64,000 bases of DNA from Perkinsus chesapeaki (GCA_013115145.1 JAAPAO010000102.1:123-64122), one strand, 5' to 3'. Positions 10,309 through 21,851 are shown, counted from the stretch's first letter. Translations and numbers: made by a program. The notes: generated from the sequence alone by a model not told the origin.

Positions 10309-12214
10309 TCATGGAGCGTACTTTTCCGCGCTTTTTTCTCTGGATTTATCCGATGTCCAACCGCGGCTAATCGCGGCTTTCATTAGCAGGCCTATGAGTA
10401 CAAAGGCTAAGGCGAACAGTTGGTATTGGGTTATGCCAACGTTATCCAGTGCGGAGTGACCACGGTACTTCTCGACGAAAAACCTAAGAAAACAAGCATC
10501 AACCAGATTGAGGTAATAACCATGCATAGACGTTTCATATTTGTGGATGCCGCGGAATGGTCCACAGTGGCCACTCAATATGAAATTATACAGTATTACG
10601 TATTAGTATATAGAGTACAGCCAGTATTTCAGCCAGAACCCTGCGTGCTCTAGCTCTTCGGGCTTATTATAACTCGGGTCCATGAAGAGAGAAGCCCTGC
10701 TACTAGCAGGCTGCTAGTACCGTAGAATCCTACCTCGTGCATCCCAAGAGAACTAGCATGTCCGACATAAGCGTGAGTGGAATAGATTCCACCTTCTTTC
10801 TTCTGTACCATAAGATTAAACCACAACCGCCGGAGGTAATCATTTCATACAAAGGCGTGGGATGAACCGCTGAAGGGGGCAATATGGATGAATCAGGTGT
10901 GGAAGAATACACGACAGACTTACGAGTGTTAGTTGGAGCGAGGCCGTTAGGAAAGCTCATAGCCCACGGTACATCAGTAGGGTAACCATAACAACCATCA
11001 CCCGAAATAAAACAACCAACTTTGCCTGATGTGGAAATGAAGGATGACGACAACAGAAGGACATTACCGATTGCATGGCCGATGAGGAGAAGAGGCGCTA
11101 ATGTATCCATCATGCGGAAAACAGACTCTCGACAATACAGCTTTGTGTATCTGATGATGAGATACATGATGTAGATCTTGTTCACAGCATCGCAGAGAGT
11201 ACGCTGTTGTGCCAATAGTTCCACCGACTAGTCCACCTTGAAAGGAGTGTCCTGAATATCGATATCAAACATCTAGAGTTTACCAGGTTTTCACCTGTTG
11301 ACATATCCCAGAAGGATACGTTACTTGAATCATTCCATGTGAGCATAAAATGAAGCCGTGAGCCGAGGATACCACCGATCATAGCACACATTAGAAGGAC
11401 CGCCGAGTCGATCTAGAAATCAAAAGACCTGCGCTTCATTGTGAATACAGCCCTTTCCAAACATACGAAAACCTAGGTACACCTTCCTATTTTCTAAAGT
11501 AGCACACAATTTAGCGGAGGCTAGCTGCCCCTGCGTCCTTGCTATAGACAGCATCGCTGCATTGCCAGACCGTGATAGCAAATATAGTAGTGTATACCGC
11601 TGTCCCCAGTGGGGACTCCCCACTAGAATATAATATTTTTTAATCATCTCACATCAAATTTTCAAGTGGGCGAGCTGCGAACGTCCAACAGGGACTCCGA
11701 GTCCGGAGTGGCTACAGCAAGTGGGCTACATTTGTAATAGCGGCCATGCATTAGTCACACCTACTAAAGACGTGCAACCACGGCAGCTTTGAGTGATGGA
11801 CAAATAGGGAGGAATAGACATCGCCAATATGTAAAGGACATTGAATGAAGATAGGGATCGTCTATTTCACCTTCAATCCTTTCCTTCTCAGTTCCCCATC
11901 CCCCAAAAGCAAAGCTGACATGAACGATAAGGCCATACAGAGACCATAGCCGTACACAGGACGTCCTGAGGATTATACACATGAGATGAAGCGATCTCAT
12001 TCGGCGTTAGTGCGCCACAGCTAGCTTCCTCTAGCAAAAAAAACTGCAGGATTTCCGACATCCAGTGGAAATAGTTCAAGAACAGTGGACGATGTTTCAT
12101 TTACCGTCAACTACACTAACGCTATAAAGCACCAGTCGATCAAGCTTCACTTCACACTTTCTTACCAAAGACTGTGAACAGAACGGGTCTTACGAATTCC
12201 ACAACAACGGCCAT
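10309..12214 (-). CDS. Prolipoprotein diacylglyceryl transferase-like protein, copy 3
   Basis: Third Lgt-like gene with the same exon order. Exon 1 from 12214 encodes MAVVVEFVRPVLFTVFG, followed by the YGYGLCMALSFMSALLLG exon near 11985-11870. Then come CAMIGGILGSRLHFMLTW (from 11391), the QGGLVGG exon, and ESVFRMMDTLAPLLLIGHAIG. The conserved 42-nt intron is followed by GKVGCFISGDGCYGYPTDVP, SAVHPTPLYEMITSGG and the final exon RFFVEKYRGHSALDNVGITQ ending in EKSAEKYAP. In the exon around 11130-11220 this copy differs from copies 2 and 4 (SVFRMMDT instead of SIGRMLDT, and a different upstream intron), which suggests a partly independent history or a conversion breakpoint there. No frameshift was found in the recognised motifs. 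Confidence 0.85.
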
Positions 12215-13040
12215 ATGGAGGGTGGCGAAGCCGAAGGACAAAGAATGGCCGCGCTGACTGAAGGAATCCAACAATTGAAAATGTTGACTGTTTAACTCAA
12301 ACCTGGATCAGTCATAACGACACCAAGCGAGGTAACACCACTTTAGTTGTCGATGAAGTTGAAGGTTTCGATAGCAGAATAGCACTCGATAAGAATCAAC
12401 CACGAGATTCCGAAAAGACCGGTGAGCGACTATAGGGGGGCCGTAGGGGGGGAATACCAGCAGAAGCAGGAACATAACGGTGTACACCGGAAAACGTGCC
12501 CTGGAGGTCGACAAGTCTGATCGCATTCGACGAACTGATGCGTCTCGGCTATAAGAGTAGGTGATCAATCTTTTGTGTGTAATACCGCTAACTTCTGTCC
12601 CCACTGAGGTAGACTGTACCCTAATTAGGGCAGTTGAAGTAGCCGTCAAACCGGTAATAGGCTGACAATACGGAGCTATCAGAACATGTAGGAAAAAAAC
12701 TGACCAGACGAACCAAAGTGAGGAGCACAGAGAATCATGCTATTAAGAAAAAGGGTGGCGCAAACTCTCTCTCAGGACACTTTCAACACAATCCAACAAT
12801 AGCCAACACTAACGATCGTTGTATAAAGCAGTAAGTGCTGCACTTTTCCCATTCCGTAATAGCACCTGCATCGGGCCGTCCCGATGATTTGACGTTAATT
12901 GGTCTTTCTGAGGAGGAGAAGGACAGCGATCTCAGCAGTCACTCCTCCCAGAAGCCCCGCAGAGGCAAGGCGTGATGTGAAGTAAATGCGAGAACACACA
13001 TAGAAAGAAACAGAGTCGTCGAAAAGCCTATCTCAGAAGC
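12215..13040. other. Intergenic between Lgt copies 3 and 4
   Basis: About 0.8 kb. A minus-strand open frame (12308-12649) has no recognisable domain or neighbouring exon. Includes a local palindrome around the run ATCGGGCCGTCCCGATGA near 12871. No tRNA or transposon signal. Confidence 0.45.
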
Positions 13041-15556
13041 CTACTTAGACCGAGCCTTCTTTTTCTTGTCATCTTGCTCTGTCGTCTGCTTTGATGATAT
13101 CCAACCACGCTTGATTGCTAGCTTCAATGCTAGACCAACGAGTATAAACGCCACGGCAAATAGTTGGAACTGGGTGATATAAATGTTATCTAACCTCTCG
13201 TGGCCTCGATACCTCTCTACGAAAAATCTGACAAAGAACCACGGTGATGTCTGCTCACGCATCCTATCAAATTGCGGAGAACTTCCTTCCGGAGCTAGAT
13301 TTACTTAGAGCAATTTGGAGACACCGCAAAGAACGCGACGGTCACCTGCAGTAGATACTATCTCCCGAGCAAAGCACACGAGCGCTTCGCAGGAGTGCTA
13401 GCACTCGAATGACATTATGCTGCAGCGTTATTTGGTTATATATGTACGCCACGCACTTCTCCTTTACTCTCGCCTCGTGCGTTCTGTACGGTTTGCTAGT
13501 AGTCGTATGTTGACTGCCCGCCACCAACAAGAAAAGGAAAACCAAATGTGTCAAAGGTTTAAAATTCACACATCGCATTATATTTGCACCGTTACCGGCC
13601 CACTTGTGGTCCAAGGTGTCCACAACCGCGGAAAATATCTCGAATAGGCAATTTCGTCGACATCCAAAGAGCCAAACTCGAGTCGTTCGCCCCTTCCACG
13701 AGAATCAAGAAGCTAACAACTAAGTGTCCCATACACACAGCTGAGGCATAGGCTACTTCTAGAAAAGTTACAAAGTACAGCAGTACGGCTATGAACGACG
13801 CTGAATTATTTATCCGTTGTGGACGCGTGAGAAATCTTACCTTGTAGAACCCAAAAGGATGAAAAAATCTGACACTAGTGCCAGCGGAACCGATTCCACT
13901 TTCTTCCTTCTGTACCATAAAATCAAGCCACAGCTGCCAGAGGTAATCATTTCGTACAACGGCGCTGGATGTACCGCTGAAGGAGATGTTCATGAGCAAC
14001 TCATTTACGAAACAGACTTACGAGTGTTAGTTGGAGCGAGGCCGTTAGGAAAGCTCATAGCCCACGGTACATCAGTAGGGTAACCATAACAACCATCACC
14101 CGAAATAAAACAACCAACTTTGCCTGATATGGAAATGAAGGATGACGACAACAGAAGGACATTACCGATTGCATGGCCGATGAGGAGGAGGGGAGCTAAT
14201 GTATCCAACATTCGGCCGATTGATTCCCGACAGCAAAGCTTTGTGTATCTTGAAGACAGACCTACCATTCGACTTAATTCCACCACCAGAATCACCCCGT
14301 GGTCCCGACTATCCCTCCGACTAGTCCACCTTGAAAGGAGTGTCCTGAATATCGATATCAAACATCTAGATTTCAGCAGGTTCTCACCTGTTGACATATC
14401 CCAGAAGGATACGTTACTTGAATCATTCCATGTAAGCATAAAATGAAAGCGTGAGCCGAGGATACCACCGATCATAGCACACATTAGAAGGACTGTCGAA
14501 TCAATCTAAAAGAGTAAAAGTCGGCGATCCATGAATTCGTCTATTCTACCTTCAATCCTTTCCTCTTTAGTTCCCCATCCCCCAACAGCAATGCTGACAT
14601 GAACGACAAGGCCATACAGAGACCATAGCCGTACACAGGACGTCCTGAGGATTATACATGTGGAAAAGATGGTAGTTACGTGGAACGAGAGCACGAAGAT
14701 ATACTTTCCTATTAGTTCAATAGGCAGCTAACAAAATCTGGGACGTCCCCCAAAAACGAGTTTTTGAATGAAGGTGGAATGACGTAGGAGCTAATACCGG
14801 CTGAATGAAACAGCCTGTCTCACACTTGTCGATCGACCCTTGCGCAAGTTTCGATGGCACCGAAGCGTTTTGCCGTAAACAGAAAATACTGATCGGTATC
14901 CCTGCCAATAGAACATGATGTGAGTGGGAATGGGAGGTAGTTCAGAAATGGCATTCGGCATTTTCGCCAAGTTTCAGATGTAAACGTTATGATAAACTTT
15001 ATATAACGTTAAGCATATGAAGCAGCATTTTCTTGAACTTGAGACTTCTCATCCTCGCAGTTACACTGCTCCACCCATTCTTATCATAAATGGTGTTATG
15101 CGCATAACTCGAGTTCAGAGGCAAATCAAGTCCTGATTTTCGAGTATTATACTATCCTTAGCCCTGCAGATGTTATAGCAATGGTATTTAATGTCGATTC
15201 CAGCCCAACCCTGAGAACTGAACACAGCGCGCCCAAACATCTCCACAACTTCTTATCATAGAATCTACAGCATATATTCCGAATCCCGGTGTTGATTCTC
15301 AAGTCACGTGGTCAGTTTGTTCTATACATTCCAGTAGTGCGTGTTAGCAATTGCATTAGATATATAAAAACGTAAATACTCATCACTGAGTGGAAAATCG
15401 AAATAATATTTCACTTCATTGCGCCGGGCTGTACAGCCACGAGCATTAAGCCATTCCAACACTAACGAACCGCGGCAACGCCTGCTAGTTGGTCCCTGTC
15501 AGCTCACCGAATATAGTAAAGAGAACAGGCCTTGCAAAGTCCACAACAATAGCCAT
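13041..15556 (-). CDS. Prolipoprotein diacylglyceryl transferase-like protein, copy 4
   Basis: Fourth Lgt-like gene. Exon 1 from 15556 is MAIVVDFARPVLFTIFG, followed by an unusually long first intron (about 0.85 kb). The second exon (about 14645-14552) reads RPVYGYGLCMALSFMSALLLG. The central exons (14484-14005) are nearly identical to copy 2, including the 42-nt intron in front of GKVGCFISGDGCYG. The HPxxLYE box reads HPAPLYE here (Thr to Ala), near 13962. The last exon (about 13240-13041) carries VRFFVERYRGHERLDNIYIT, a final membrane helix and a strongly basic tail (KKKKARSK). The basic C-tails of all copies resemble cytosolic ER-retention-type tails, which would suit an ER membrane protein, but this is inference. 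Confidence 0.85.
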
Positions 15557-15643
15557 GGTGGAGCCCAGTAAAGCTGTGCAAGGGTAGGATATACTACCAC
15601 CGAATTCAATCATTCTAACTTCAACTCAATTCAAGAAGATAGG

Positions 15644-15794
15644 ATGACATCCAACGCATGGTAATCATACAAAAAACCGCGCGCCACAAATCTCATTCAG
15701 GAAGACATGCAGCACTGCAAAGGAGCGAACCAATATCCAGCCTCAAGTCGATGCCTTCTGGGCGTCGCCGGCTCACTCATCTGCAAAAAGATAA
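15644..15794 (+). CDS. Very small hypothetical gene with a GCGCGC-core intron
   Basis: ATG at 15644 gives MTSNAW, then a perfect 40-nt GT-AG intron (15661-15700). The frame resumes KTCSTAKERTNIQPQVDAFW and ends at TAA 15794, about 36 residues. There is no recognisable domain. The main support is the clean intron, whose core (CCGCGCGCCACAAAT) matches introns in other genes of the window. Further plus-strand coding could follow (PTFSCLYQAIHISSRCH), in which case the stop is inside another intron. Confidence 0.3.
15661..15700 (+). other. GCGCGC-core short intron (candidate introner), 40 nt
   Basis: GT-AG intron of exactly 40 nt in the small gene at 15.64 kb. It contains the core CCGCGCGCCACAAAT shared with introns at 32.7, 33.7, 33.8, 50.08 and 50.5 kb. 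Confidence 0.6.
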
Positions 15795-16139
15795 TCTGAT
15801 TCAGCCAACTTTCTCCTGTTTGTACCAGGCCATCCATATCTCCAGCAGATGCCATCGGCTGAACCGGCTTTCTATACCCTCTCGTTGGCGACGGTCCGGC
15901 TATGCTCGCCTGGCAAAACCTTCTAACCCACGGGATCTCACAGCTATTCTATTCCCACTACAAAACATTATCAACTCTCAAAACTTCGAACGTTAGAATT
16001 TGAAGAATAGTAAATTCACGAAACGGGCCCATCCTAACCAGCACCACCCAGCCCGATTCCTTGCTCACCTGCGGAGCCTTCAGCTCCCATTCATTAGTAC
16101 TTCCGTATCCGTCGCGTTCAAGGGCCTGAGAGTGGCGAG

Positions 16140-16640
16140 TTACAGGAAGCCGCCACCCGAACTGCAACCCACATGATTGAGCTCGTCCAACTTGAAGTCA
16201 TCAAGGGTCCCCTCCGGAACAAGCAACTGCCCCTACAGGCGATCAACTAAATGTCACAGTATACCACCAACCTCACTTGTGTAGCGCGAAACTCAGCCAG
16301 AAGATCTTTCTCCTCGACCATCATGGTCTGAGCAGTAAAGTTAACCTGTGTATCAAACTCCGGTCAACTCCCACCTTAGGCGTAGGCAGCCCAAGAGCCT
16401 CAAACACCGGCCCCGCTTCCTTTGAATAAACGACTGGCTCTTTCGCAGAGTTCTTCCGCCACAGACCGCCCCGTACAGTCGGCAGGGCCAGGCAGCTGCC
16501 AAAAGATGGGAAGGATGTCAGCAAAATGCAGCTACCGATGGCACGTCCTCAGTAGAGCTTCGTCCGAGTCTAAGCTCGCCAGACTGTCGGACCTGAAAAT
16601 TTTCAAAGTGTTATCGCGCTCGTGTGTATCATGTTTCCAT
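16140..16640 (-). CDS. Hypothetical protein, three or more exons
   Basis: Not recognised. Minus-strand exons join in frame: SDSLASLDSDEALLRTCHR, a 40-nt intron closing TTTTGGCAG, then CLALPTVRGGLWRKNSAKEP and EAGPVFEALGLPTPKVGVD. Downstream is TMMVEEKDLLAEFRATQ, then a GTGAGG...CTGTAG intron, then GQLLVPEGTLDDFKLDELNH and a short Gly-rich end at 16140. The junction between GVD and TMMVEE is not settled. The start codon is unclear; an exon 5' of 16620 probably exists. It lies downstream of the Sec14-like gene on the same strand and could be a separate small gene. Confidence 0.4.
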
Positions 16641-16835
16641 AAAAATCGCCAAAATCTCCACACACTAGAGGCTGCTCTGATTTAAAAGCCGAGACGCTCT
16701 CCACGCCCCTGCAGCGGGAGGCGAAAAGCCTCACATCTACAGCCTCCAAGAGCTATTCGCAAAGCGCTACCAAAAGATGTATGTTCGAAGATGCAGATAT
16801 CGGTATCGATTATGGACGAAGCCTTCGGTTTATGT

Positions 16836-19655
16836 TTACTGTGACGTTAGGTGGGTTATCGGGTAGAATTGTTGAATGTCTTCTTTGTTACCACCATATC
16901 TCTGCTCTAGCTGATCAGGACAGAAATACCTGGCAAAGTGATGATGCAAGTAGGAGAGCCCTGGACGAGGAGGATATAAAAAAACCAACCGTGGCTCAGG
17001 GCTTGACAACTTTGATGGCTGGAAAACGTGGAAACAAGCTCTTTTTCGACGAACAAAGAAGAATGGCTGGAGCGAGTTCAGTGGTAGAATGGGAGCACTA
17101 GACCCGTAATCGAAGAACAGACCGCCCAGCACGCCTTTAAAATGAATGACAAGAATAATGACAAAGAATATCAACAAAACAAGAAGCACAAAGAAGGCCT
17201 CGTGCGGAAAGTACGAAAGAAAAAGCCACGGTAACAGAACGATGATGTACATATCTGATTGATAAATGAGACCAACCTACTTCGCCAGATCTTCGTGTAA
17301 ATCCGTGACCACATGGTTCTTCTGCAACTGCCTCTCAGTCATCAGTTTTCTCGCTACGTTCCAAACTACATTCTTCAAGAAGGATGGTAAATTAACAAGA
17401 TAAATGGCAGCCATTCGACCCATATAATGATGGGCTAGAACCTCACAGAAACTGCGTAACCATACCACCCAGTGTTGGAATATATGTATGTACTCGCCTG
17501 CATCAGTTGGCGAATAAAGAGAAAGGCTTGAGGGAATTTAACAACATTCTTTTCGACCGTTGCAACTACCAGAATATATTACCCATAACGGAGCCACACA
17601 TTACTTCTTACAATGTGCTATACTATAGCTATACATAGGTTATATATCTTATATAGCCTATATTACTAAATGGGAAGAGAGTATATTGCCAAGGGAGTTT
17701 TACAGAAATCAATCGACAAAGATGGCGAGTATCCCAATACTGATCCCGAGAATTGTCAGACTATGATTTATTGTATCTGCCAGCTTGCTCTTTTCTACCA
17801 TTTTCTTCTCACTACTACTGTATACACCGAGGATTGTTCACAGCTGCTTACTTTATAGAGGGCGTAAGCCGTTGAGAATGGCACGTCAAATCCAAGGCCA
17901 CTAAAGTCTGCAATTACTACTATGGATTCTACTTTACTCGGCAGCAACATGTACCTAACCAGTGCATGGCATTTGGGGACAGAAATTGTGTCCAAGTTAC
18001 CGAGTGATGAACTCGAGGATGAAAACGCTTGTACGAATAGCTCTCTCTTTGGAGACTCGGGCTTTCACTAAAAGGCTCGGCCGCACCACTAGGCAGGGTC
18101 GCAATTGCTTATCGCGGCCACACACATACACAAATCCCTAAACACAAAAGGGCTGGGCCGAGAATCGAACTCGGGACCTCTCGCACCCAAAGCGAGAATC
18201 ATACCACTAGACCACACAGCCGATACGAGAACCGTTATATAGAAAGCTACTCCTTATTATTGTCAAACTAACGTTTAACCAATCCTCACCGCATTCAACT
18301 CTCGTAACAAATCCGTATCTCCCACTGGCTGTTTGAAATACTCCAATCCTACCAATGACACCACTTCTATCACTACTAGCTCAGTCTCTCACTCCATTCT
18401 TGAGTTTCAATCAGTTCCCTCGCCGCCCGATCAACATTAAAGCGGGCATGATACAAGTACCTTTCACAGATGCCGATCATGACGGATAAGTCTCATACTA
18501 GCAATCGAATTAATCGGGATTCTGCTCAAAAGAGCTGCATTGAACATCCTATATACCCGCTACAGTTGAGATGAGGTTCGTCCAACCATATCGCCCGGAC
18601 GTTCTCAATACTATCATCTCAGCCATGCGTCTCACATAGTGGAGCAAGCCCCCGACCTCCGGTCGATTAACTAAGTTTATCATTGGATGCTATCACTGCA
18701 GGCTGAAAAGCTCTTACCATCACCGCCAGTGGTGGTAACAGATTTTCCAGTGGTCCATCGGTGGGGTTTGATGGGGCCAAAGCGGGCCAAAATTATTACA
18801 ATAATAATATATAATATATTTTAATATACCTATAATATTACCCCGCAAAGAAATAGTTGAGATTCACAACATATACGTCACACCTTTCCGCACGTTTTTA
18901 CCAGAGTTCCCGTTCGCCCAATAGTTCAGTACCCAACTCACAGCTATCATTATGACTAATACGCATTATACTCATAACCTCACGAATCGGACGGCCTACC
19001 CAAAGTACTACCGTAAAATCCTGGGCTCCAACTGTCTGGCCAGCGTTACTCCTCGTGCAGCCAGCACTCTGTACACTTCTTCGATGGCTTCCAGTTCATG
19101 GGGCATGAGATCTACCTGATACCCATCATGGAGGGGTGAGGATCCAATTATGGAATCTATGGTCATCGAAAGAGAAACAAATCCATTTACGATGATAATA
19201 GTTTCATTTATATCCACTGAAGCTCAATTGCTGGACATCCAAACCAGCTGAGGGATTTCCGGAGTAACTTGTCCCCTTCAGTTGGCTGCTTACCACCATC
19301 AGTTGACAACTTTCTTGCTTTAAGTGCCAACTTGGCACTTGCAGCAAGTGAAAGCAAGTGTTTCACACTTTCCTAGAATAACTCGAATTCTGCCCTCATC
19401 AGTTATGCGTAGTACAGACTACCAGCCATGATGGATCCAAGCACTTGCAGGGTTTAGAGTTTGTATGGTTCAGCTATACAAACCCGAAACCCCACATTGC
19501 TGCCATTCGCCACGCACTACTACATTGAGGAATATTCTCCTTTCATAATCCCCATTAGTAAACCTCGAGAACATGTCCGCATCTTCCAGCTCTCGCAGGA
19601 GCACTTCCGGTGGCAGTGTGTAGTCCCCTATGGCGGAGTCCACCGCAATGCTCAT
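16836..19655 (-). CDS. Sec14-like CRAL-TRIO lipid-binding protein
   Basis: A minus-strand gene with many short exons. A likely N-terminal exon starts at 19655 (MSIAVDSAIGDYTLPPEVLL), and another exon lies near 19130-19020 (DLMPHELEAIEEVYRVLAAR). The CRAL-TRIO N-lobe follows: RYLYHARFNVDRAARELIET. The lipid-binding domain runs GFVYVCGRDKQLRPCLVVRP, RTSVFILEFITR, VESIVVIADFSGLGF, then CEVLAHHYMGRMAAIYLVN and VHEDLAK. It ends YFCPDQLEQRYGGNKEDIQQ before the stop at 16836. These segments match the Sec14 family in order. Proteins of this family bind and exchange phosphatidylinositol, phosphatidylcholine or other lipids in the cytosol. An intact tRNA-Pro gene sits in the intron just before GFVYVCGRD, on the same strand. 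The first exons and their joins are the least certain part. Confidence 0.75.
18150..18221 (-). tRNA. tRNA-Pro (UGG), nested in an intron
   Basis: A 72-nt cloverleaf on the minus strand: acceptor GGCTGTG with one weak pair, D-arm GTCTAGTGGTATGAT, anticodon arm CTCGC-TTTGGGT-GCGAG with anticodon TGG, T-arm CCGAG-TTCGATT-CTCGG. It lies in sense orientation inside an intron of the Sec14-like gene; the 3' splice site (TTTGTGTTTAG) is only a few bases downstream of the tRNA 3' end. Confidence 0.95.
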
Positions 19656-19812
19656 ACAGCAAACACAATCACTGTCCCCCCAACCTCATTATTAAGAACT
19701 CCAGCCATTAACACTTATACGGGAAACAAACTCGATTGCGGTATTTTATGGTAACCAACTATTATGAATGAATAAAGCACAGAGAATAGAAACAGCTTCG
19801 CACGGCCAGCGC

Positions 19813-20317
19813 CTAGTACGCCGCCGGGGACCCTCGGATCAAGCTCTTCTCTTTGCGGTCTTTGCGCCCCTTAATCCATCCAAAGAAGAATATGAGACCG
19901 GTCCCGACGGGGAAAACCCATTTCCAATTATCAGAGGAATAGTCATCGATGGTCGGACCGCCAGTCGGATTAGCCCAGGCTGACACGAACGATCCATCTT
20001 CACGCGCCACGAAATTGCCCATTATTACTGATAGGATTTCCCAGCTCCTTAGACTTGCTGTATTCCTGATGCGTTTGCTCTCCCTCCCCTCCAGCGTGGC
20101 TTTCCTCTTGATGAGCCTCGTCCGCAGTAGCCGTCGTACTGAACCCCCGTCCCGCAGGCACACGGAACGTCGGGGCTGCCATCGCCGTCGAGAGACGGAT
20201 AAGTGCTGGGCGAGCCATGGCAGGGCCGAACCGGGTGAGGAGAGTCGAGCCACTGTAGAGCACGCGAGTCGATAACATATGAATGGCAATCCTAGCTTGG
20301 CTGACCAGTAATTTCAT
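19813..20317 (-). CDS. Putative mitochondrial single-helix membrane protein
   Basis: ATG at 20317 begins MKLLVSQARIAIHMLSTRV, an Arg/Ser/Leu-rich presequence typical of mitochondrial import, followed by a hydrophilic stretch rich in His/Glu. A short intron (about 31 nt, starting GTAATAATGG) joins the frame to NGSFVSAWANPTGGPTIDDY. Then come SSDNWKWVFPVGTGLIFFFG, one transmembrane helix, and a basic tail ending SPAAY at 19813. The layout resembles an accessory subunit of a respiratory complex or ATP synthase in alveolates, but no specific family is recognised. The intron carries a reduced version of the GCGCGC-core motif. Another occurrence of the same core (CGCCATGAAATTA) overlaps the proposed start codon, which makes the N-terminus less sure. 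Confidence 0.55.
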
Positions 20318-20397
20318 GGCGCAGTGACGCAACAGACGCTCGTTAGCCTCACAGAAAAATGTCCTATCAGCGAAAACGCACGTCACATTCTCTCTTC

Positions 20398-20670
20398 CTA
20401 ATGCTTTGCCTCCGTCGGATCGATAGTGGCGATCTTGTACATCTTGTCCGGCAGCTGTGATGGCATCATCTGCTTGCTGACGTAGGGGTACTGCACTCCA
20501 GGATAGTTCTGGATGACCCAGTTCTCTCTGAGCTTCCACAGCTGATCTTTGGCCTCATTGATGGTGTAGGGATGGTCGAATCCTCTGTAGAAATAACGGA
20601 TCTAACAGCACCGAAAATACATATGCAAGAAAATGCGATTATTCCATCAAAAGCGATGCAGCAATACATC
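20398..20670 (-). CDS. Small hypothetical protein, C-terminal exon(s)
   Basis: A clear coding exon runs from a 3' splice site near 20601 (GGTGCTGTTAG) to the stop at 20398: RYFYRGFDHPYTINEAKDQ, LWKLRENWVIQNYPGVQYPY, SKQMMPSQLPDKMYKIAT. The N-terminal exon is not resolved; an ATG near 20669 is possible. No domain is recognised. Its position next to the putative mitochondrial protein, and the compact hydrophilic sequence, would suit a small complex subunit, but this is only a guess. Confidence 0.4.
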
Positions 20671-21022
20671 CATTACGAATGCATTGAGTCAGAAAATCCT
20701 GTTGGTTGCTTAGGATATCACTAGTACAAGGAGACAATCCAATAATAACATTATATTGAAGGAATGATAGCAACCACATTGCTCAATGATGTCGCAGTGG
20801 AACCAAAATATCCTATAAAGACCTTCTACGCGCTGTATTTAATAATATATTATTTTTACCACTACTTATACCACGACCATATACACAGGGCATTCATGTC
20901 ACTGTACTCCAAGATCAATGGAAAAATCAAATACAAGTTATTATCACTATATATACAATCTACAATTTAATATACGTTATTATATACAACATACCCATAC
21001 AATATAAATCAATTAACTGCCA

Positions 21023-21673
21023 TCACCACAAAAGGTCGCTAGCCCATCTCCTCTCATTAAGTACCTTAGCCTGCTCCTGAGCAATCTTATACGCTGGCCT
21101 GCTACCAGGATTATGGTAAGCAGATTGCAGACGAAACTTAGCACCGTTCATGTAGTACCTTACACAAATCCAAGTGTTACTATCCCAGTAAAGGTAAATA
21201 TTACTTATCCCTTCGTTCAACAGGAGCGGTATCGAACCAGCCAGTCCACCAGAAGAATGCCATAGAAAACAGAAGGCCGGCGTGATGCACGGAGAAGAAG
21301 TGCTCTCTGAGAGAAAGAAAACAAATACGTTTATCAAGCGTCGGAGTATTTCGCAGAAAGCATGTCGAGTTTTTCGATACACATTTCGATCTGCATATTG
21401 GAGAAATTCTGAAAAATCCGAAGAATTGGGGCCTGTTTTCGTATCTCCAAGCAGAAGAAGATTTCTAGTCCAGTCGAACTAGCTTTTGTTGAGCGCTGAC
21501 GTAGATCGTGTAGAGTAAAGTCGTCACCTCGCCACGAATTGTTGAGTCCATATGAACTTCCAAAACGGCGCCCTTCTGAGATTAGGGATCTTGAACCCGC
21601 CATCGATTGCTCCACCTGAGATACACAGCTAGAGGTGTCAGAAAGATAATGCACTACCAGCGCCGAGTTTCAT
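21023..21673 (-). CDS. Small one-helix protein, possibly mitochondrial
   Basis: ATG at 21673 gives MKLGA. An 82-nt intron (21657-21576) containing a tRNA-like relic joins in frame to EGRRFGSSYGLNNSWR. After a less certain middle come REHFFSVHHAGLLFSMAFF and WWTGWFDTAPVERRD. A 46-nt intron then leads to YYMNGAKFRLQSAYHNPGSR and PAYKIAQEQAKVLNERRW, ending at 21023. One membrane helix (AGLLFSMAFFWWTGWF) is followed by a basic, Tyr-rich tail. The family is not recognised; the size and single helix would suit a respiratory-chain accessory subunit. The exon between NNSWR and REHFF (21.33-21.5 kb) needs transcript evidence. Confidence 0.5.
21576..21657 (-). other. Intron with sense tRNA-like relic lacking the anticodon arm
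   Basis: GT-AG intron of 82 nt. It contains an A-box-like segment (TATCTCAGGTGGAGC) followed only about a dozen nt later by a T-arm-like GGCGGGTTCAAGATCCC, as if the anticodon arm of a tRNA gene had been deleted. Same strand as the host gene. Confidence 0.5.
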
Positions 21674-21851
21674 GATGAACTCGGCCGGTTTGATGTTGCG
21701 AGCCAGGACACTGGGGGCGGAGGACATCAGAGAAAAATGAGTAGCGACTGCACACCGAGGAAAAATCTAAAGGATCTCCCGGCAAACGTTAATTTTCCAG
21801 CCATAAAACTTTGAAACAGTTTTCCTTGGTAAAGAGAACGGTAGCATTATT

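Noticed and set aside
3319-15556. Lgt genes as bacterial contamination
   Set aside because: Each copy is split by several GT-AG introns at matching positions and is embedded among eukaryotic-type genes, so contamination does not fit.
16970-17252. Hydrophobic minus-strand open frame (LPWLFLSYFPHEAFFVLLVL) as an exon of the Sec14-like gene
   Set aside because: The flanking CRAL-TRIO exons HEDLAK and YFCPDQLEQ join perfectly in phase without it, so it is more likely intron sequence or an alternative end.
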